Shown here one piece after another: positions 6,589-8,241 of a stretch of DNA of 8,241 bases (the stretch's first letter is position 1; each line of letters opens with the position of its first letter). This stretch comes from an uncultured Granulosicoccus sp. (GTDB lineage: Bacteria; Pseudomonadota; Gammaproteobacteria; Granulosicoccales; Granulosicoccaceae). Under the pieces are notes generated by a model. The model saw nothing but the letters and a program-made list of their open reading frames with translations. It had not been told where the DNA came from and did not search any database. The DNA is taken from contig CALLPU010000513.1 of NCBI GenBank assembly GCA_938016235.1, forward strand, positions 1-8,241. The letters are read 5' to 3'. Position numbers and translations under genes: made by a program.

Positions 6589-7995
6589 ATGAAAGATCCC
6601 GTTGATAAGGAAAAACGCAGATTATTAAAAGCTCTGGCCGCTCTGCCGCTGGGCAGTGGCGTATCCATGCTGGCCGGCAATGGCCAGGCGCATGCCATGG
6701 GCTGCGACAATGCCAAGTCTCTGGTCTGTATCTTCCTGGCGGGAGGTGCGGATTCGTTCAACATGTTCGTGCCCGGTGGTAGCCGCTATACCGATTATCG
6801 CGATTCACGTCGCGAGCTGGCCGTTGCCGAGAACGATTTACTATCAGTGAATGACGCTCAACAGGGCAGTTTCGGTTTTCACTCGCTGCTACCCGGCTTT
6901 CAACAGCTGTACACTGAGCAGCGACTGGCTGTCATCAGCAATGCCGGGCCGCTGATCAGGCCCACGTCCAAATCGGATTACCTCGGAACAGTTGCGTTAC
7001 CGCAGTCACTGTTTGCCCACAACACGCAGCAGAAACTGTGGCAAACCGGTGCTGGCATCGTCAACGGCAACAACGCCTTCGGCTGGGGAGGTGCCATCAG
7101 CGCCCATGCCGCCAACTGCAACGGCAACATACCCGTTGCACCGGCTTTCTCGATGGGTGGCAGCACGGACTGGCTAGCGTCGGCAAAATCCAACTATGTC
7201 AGCTTGAACGCCGATGTGGCCGTTGAACGCATGTACGGCTATGACAACATCAGCGACTGGATTCCACCCCAACGACTGAGCAGAGTGGGCCGCAGCCTGA
7301 ATGAGCTGATCGCCCAAGGGCAGCAAAGCGGCAATCCCCTGCTCACTCGCGCTATTGCAAATGCGGTTGGACGAGCCTCCGATGCAACCTCCTCCCTGCA
7401 CGCGGCCCTGAAAGCCAACCCGTTGCCACAGATGCAATACAACGGCAGCAACAAGCTGGCTAAACAACTTCACCTTGTAGCGAAGCTGATCGCCAGCCGC
7501 GGGCAGCTGGGTATGCAGAAGCAGGTGTTCTTCGTGTTGATGGGGGGCTGGGATACGCACTCCGATCAGCTGGAGCGTCAGCCTGATCTGCTCACAGCAC
7601 TCAACGAGGCGGTGACCAGCTTTCAGGCGACCATCGACGATATCAATCTGGCGTCGAGTGTCACCTCGTTCACTGCATCGGACTTCGGTCGCACACTGAC
7701 GAGTAACGGCAATGGCACCGATCATGGCTGGGGCGGACACAGCTTCGTGTTTGGCAGCGCTGTGGATGGCGGACGCGTTATCGGTGAGACACCCAACTAC
7801 TCCACAACCAATAACCCCGATGACGCTGGAGAGGACGATGGATCATTCGCCGGACGCATCATTCCCAAAATTTCCGTCAACCAGTACGCTGCCACACTGT
7901 CGCGCTGGATGGGTGTCTCTGAAGCAGAATTGAATCAGGCACTGCCAGACTTGCAGAATTTCACCGAAACCAACCTGGGTTTCATGAACGCGTGA
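6589..7995 (+). CDS. DUF1501 family protein with Tat-like signal
   Basis: This is a 468-residue protein of the DUF1501 family, generally grouped with alkaline-phosphatase/sulfatase-like folds; the substrate is not known. The N-terminus carries K-R-R-L-L-K (residues 9-14), a moderately hydrophobic stretch to about 30 and a likely cleavage site after AHA (36). This suggests folded export to the periplasm by Tat, although the residue before the RR pair is not the usual Ser/Thr. Family motifs are VCIFLAGGADSFNMFVP (46-62), GGWDTH (319-324), SDFGRT (364-369, commonly SEFGRT), GTDHG (376-380) and GGHSFVFG (382-389). Asp and His residues in these motifs are the plausible metal ligands. Cys39, Cys47 and Cys177 are present in the predicted mature protein. 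It follows the DUF1800 gene by 15 bases, so the two are almost certainly co-transcribed. The ribosome binding site is weak (a GGAA nine bases upstream). Confidence 0.94.
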   Translation: MKDPVDKEKRRLLKALAALPLGSGVSMLAGNGQAHAMGCDNAKSLVCIFLAGGADSFNMFVPGGSRYTDYRDSRRELAVAENDLLSVNDAQQGSFGFHSLLPGFQQLYTEQRLAVISNAGPLIRPTSKSDYLGTVALPQSLFAHNTQQKLWQTGAGIVNGNNAFGWGGAISAHAANCNGNIPVAPAFSMGGSTDWLASAKSNYVSLNADVAVERMYGYDNISDWIPPQRLSRVGRSLNELIAQGQQSGNPLLTRAIANAVGRASDATSSLHAALKANPLPQMQYNGSNKLAKQLHLVAKLIASRGQLGMQKQVFFVLMGGWDTHSDQLERQPDLLTALNEAVTSFQATIDDINLASSVTSFTASDFGRTLTSNGNGTDHGWGGHSFVFGSAVDGGRVIGETPNYSTTNNPDDAGEDDGSFAGRIIPKISVNQYAATLSRWMGVSEAELNQALPDLQNFTETNLGFMNA

Positions 7996-8005
7996 ACCGG
8001 TAAGG

Positions 8006-8039
8006 CACCTGCCCTGTTACTCAGCGTAAAGGGCGGGTG
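8006..8039. terminator. Strong hairpin between convergent genes, possible bidirectional terminator without U-tract
   Basis: CACCTGCCCT (8006-8015) pairs with AGGGCGGGTG (8030-8039) through ten positions, one of them a T-G wobble. After a single bulged G the stem continues with TTAC/GTAA, closing a 5-base loop TCAGC. It begins ten bases after the DUF1501 stop and lies downstream of the minus-strand gene that ends at 8090. No run of T follows on either strand, so intrinsic termination is uncertain. It may instead protect the 3' end of the transcript or act with Rho. Confidence 0.55.
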
Positions 8040-8042
8040 ATC

Positions 8043-8052
8043 ACTGGCCAGT
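8043..8052. repeat. Perfect 10-bp palindrome ACTGGCCAGT
   Basis: A short perfect palindrome lies just after the 8006-8039 hairpin in the convergent gap; the overlapping TGATCA at 8038-8043 is also palindromic. It is followed by a T-rich stretch (TTTGTATTT, 8052-8060), so it might contribute to 3'-end formation on the plus strand, but the stem is only five base pairs with no loop. Confidence 0.25.
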
Positions 8053-8089
8053 TTGTATTTCAGTTACTTTCGATCATGTTCATGCGCTG

Positions 8090-8241
8090 TCACTGATCCC
8101 ACAGCACGTTTTCCTGACTGGCCTGCGCCGCTTCCAGCAACTCTATCAGTGGCCCGGCTCGAGTGCTGAGCGCAACGGGAGGTTTCTCATCGGACGAGCC
8201 ATCCGCCGGGAATGAGCCATTGTCAACCGGTGTATTCGCAT
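8090..8241 (-). CDS. C-terminal end of an unrecognised protein (partial)
   Basis: Reading the minus strand from the right edge, one frame stays open for 49 codons and ends in TGA at 8092-8090. The first half (residues 1-24 of the fragment) is rich in Pro, Gly, Ser and Asp, like a linker. The second half, RAGPLIELLEAAQASQENVL at 27-46 followed by WDQ, looks like an amphipathic helix closing a real protein. The sequence reads as coding rather than a shadow because no plus-strand gene competes for this stretch. I do not recognise the family. It converges on the DUF1501 gene across a 94-bp gap containing a hairpin. The true start and domains lie outside the window. Confidence 0.5.
   Translation of the reverse strand, partial: ANTPVDNGSFPADGSSDEKPPVALSTRAGPLIELLEAAQASQENVLWDQ

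Noticed and set aside
7174..7740. A 188-codon minus-strand open frame opposite the DUF1501 gene
   Set aside because: It lies antisense to the conserved GGWDTH and SDFGRT regions and has no recognisable protein features.
1..8241. CRISPR array, insertion sequence, tRNA or defence system
   Set aside because: No regularly spaced repeats, transposase motifs, tRNA-like cloverleaf or recognisable defence proteins were seen on either strand.

Overview
The window looks like a stretch of chromosome from a Gram-negative, probably marine or environmental proteobacterium. The evidence is a periplasmic-binding-protein ABC importer, a lipoprotein signal, a Tat-like signal and a moderately GC-rich composition (roughly mid-50s percent, judged by eye). 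A gammaproteobacterium with many sugar ABC importers would fit, but the species cannot be fixed from the sequence alone. All genes are tightly packed. I see no tRNA, rRNA, insertion sequence, CRISPR array or prophage gene.

Left half (1-4631), all on the minus strand. In transcription order this is a LacI-family repressor, a family-1 extracellular sugar-binding protein, two MalF/MalG-type inner-membrane permeases, and the first 145 residues of a MalK/UgpC-type ATPase that runs off the left edge. The last genes are translationally coupled: ATGA overlaps join permease 1 to permease 2, and TAATG joins permease 2 to the ATPase. Between the repressor gene and the binding-protein gene lies a 16-bp inverted repeat with a central CG step (TTGCAT-ACGA-ATGCAA), which has the form of a LacI-family operator. 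The simplest model is a carbohydrate or polyol importer repressed by its neighbouring LacI-type regulator and induced by the imported sugar or a derivative. The substrate cannot be read from the sequence, and no catabolic enzyme is in view.

Right half (4789-7995), plus strand. This is a two-gene operon transcribed divergently from the repressor. The first gene encodes a DUF1800 protein with a lipoprotein signal and a low-complexity linker. The second, 15 bases later, encodes a DUF1501 protein with a Tat-like signal and the GGWDTH, SDFGRT and GTDHG motifs of this alkaline-phosphatase/sulfatase-like family. The two families commonly occur side by side, and their biochemical role is not established. 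This exported pair is the least understood part of the window.

Right edge (7996-8241). A strong hairpin without a U-tract sits between the DUF1501 gene and the C-terminal end of an unrecognised minus-strand gene that converges on it.

No wholly new multi-gene system could be demonstrated. The points most worth following up are the DUF1800/DUF1501 pair with the inverted repeat in its leader, and the predicted LacI operator.
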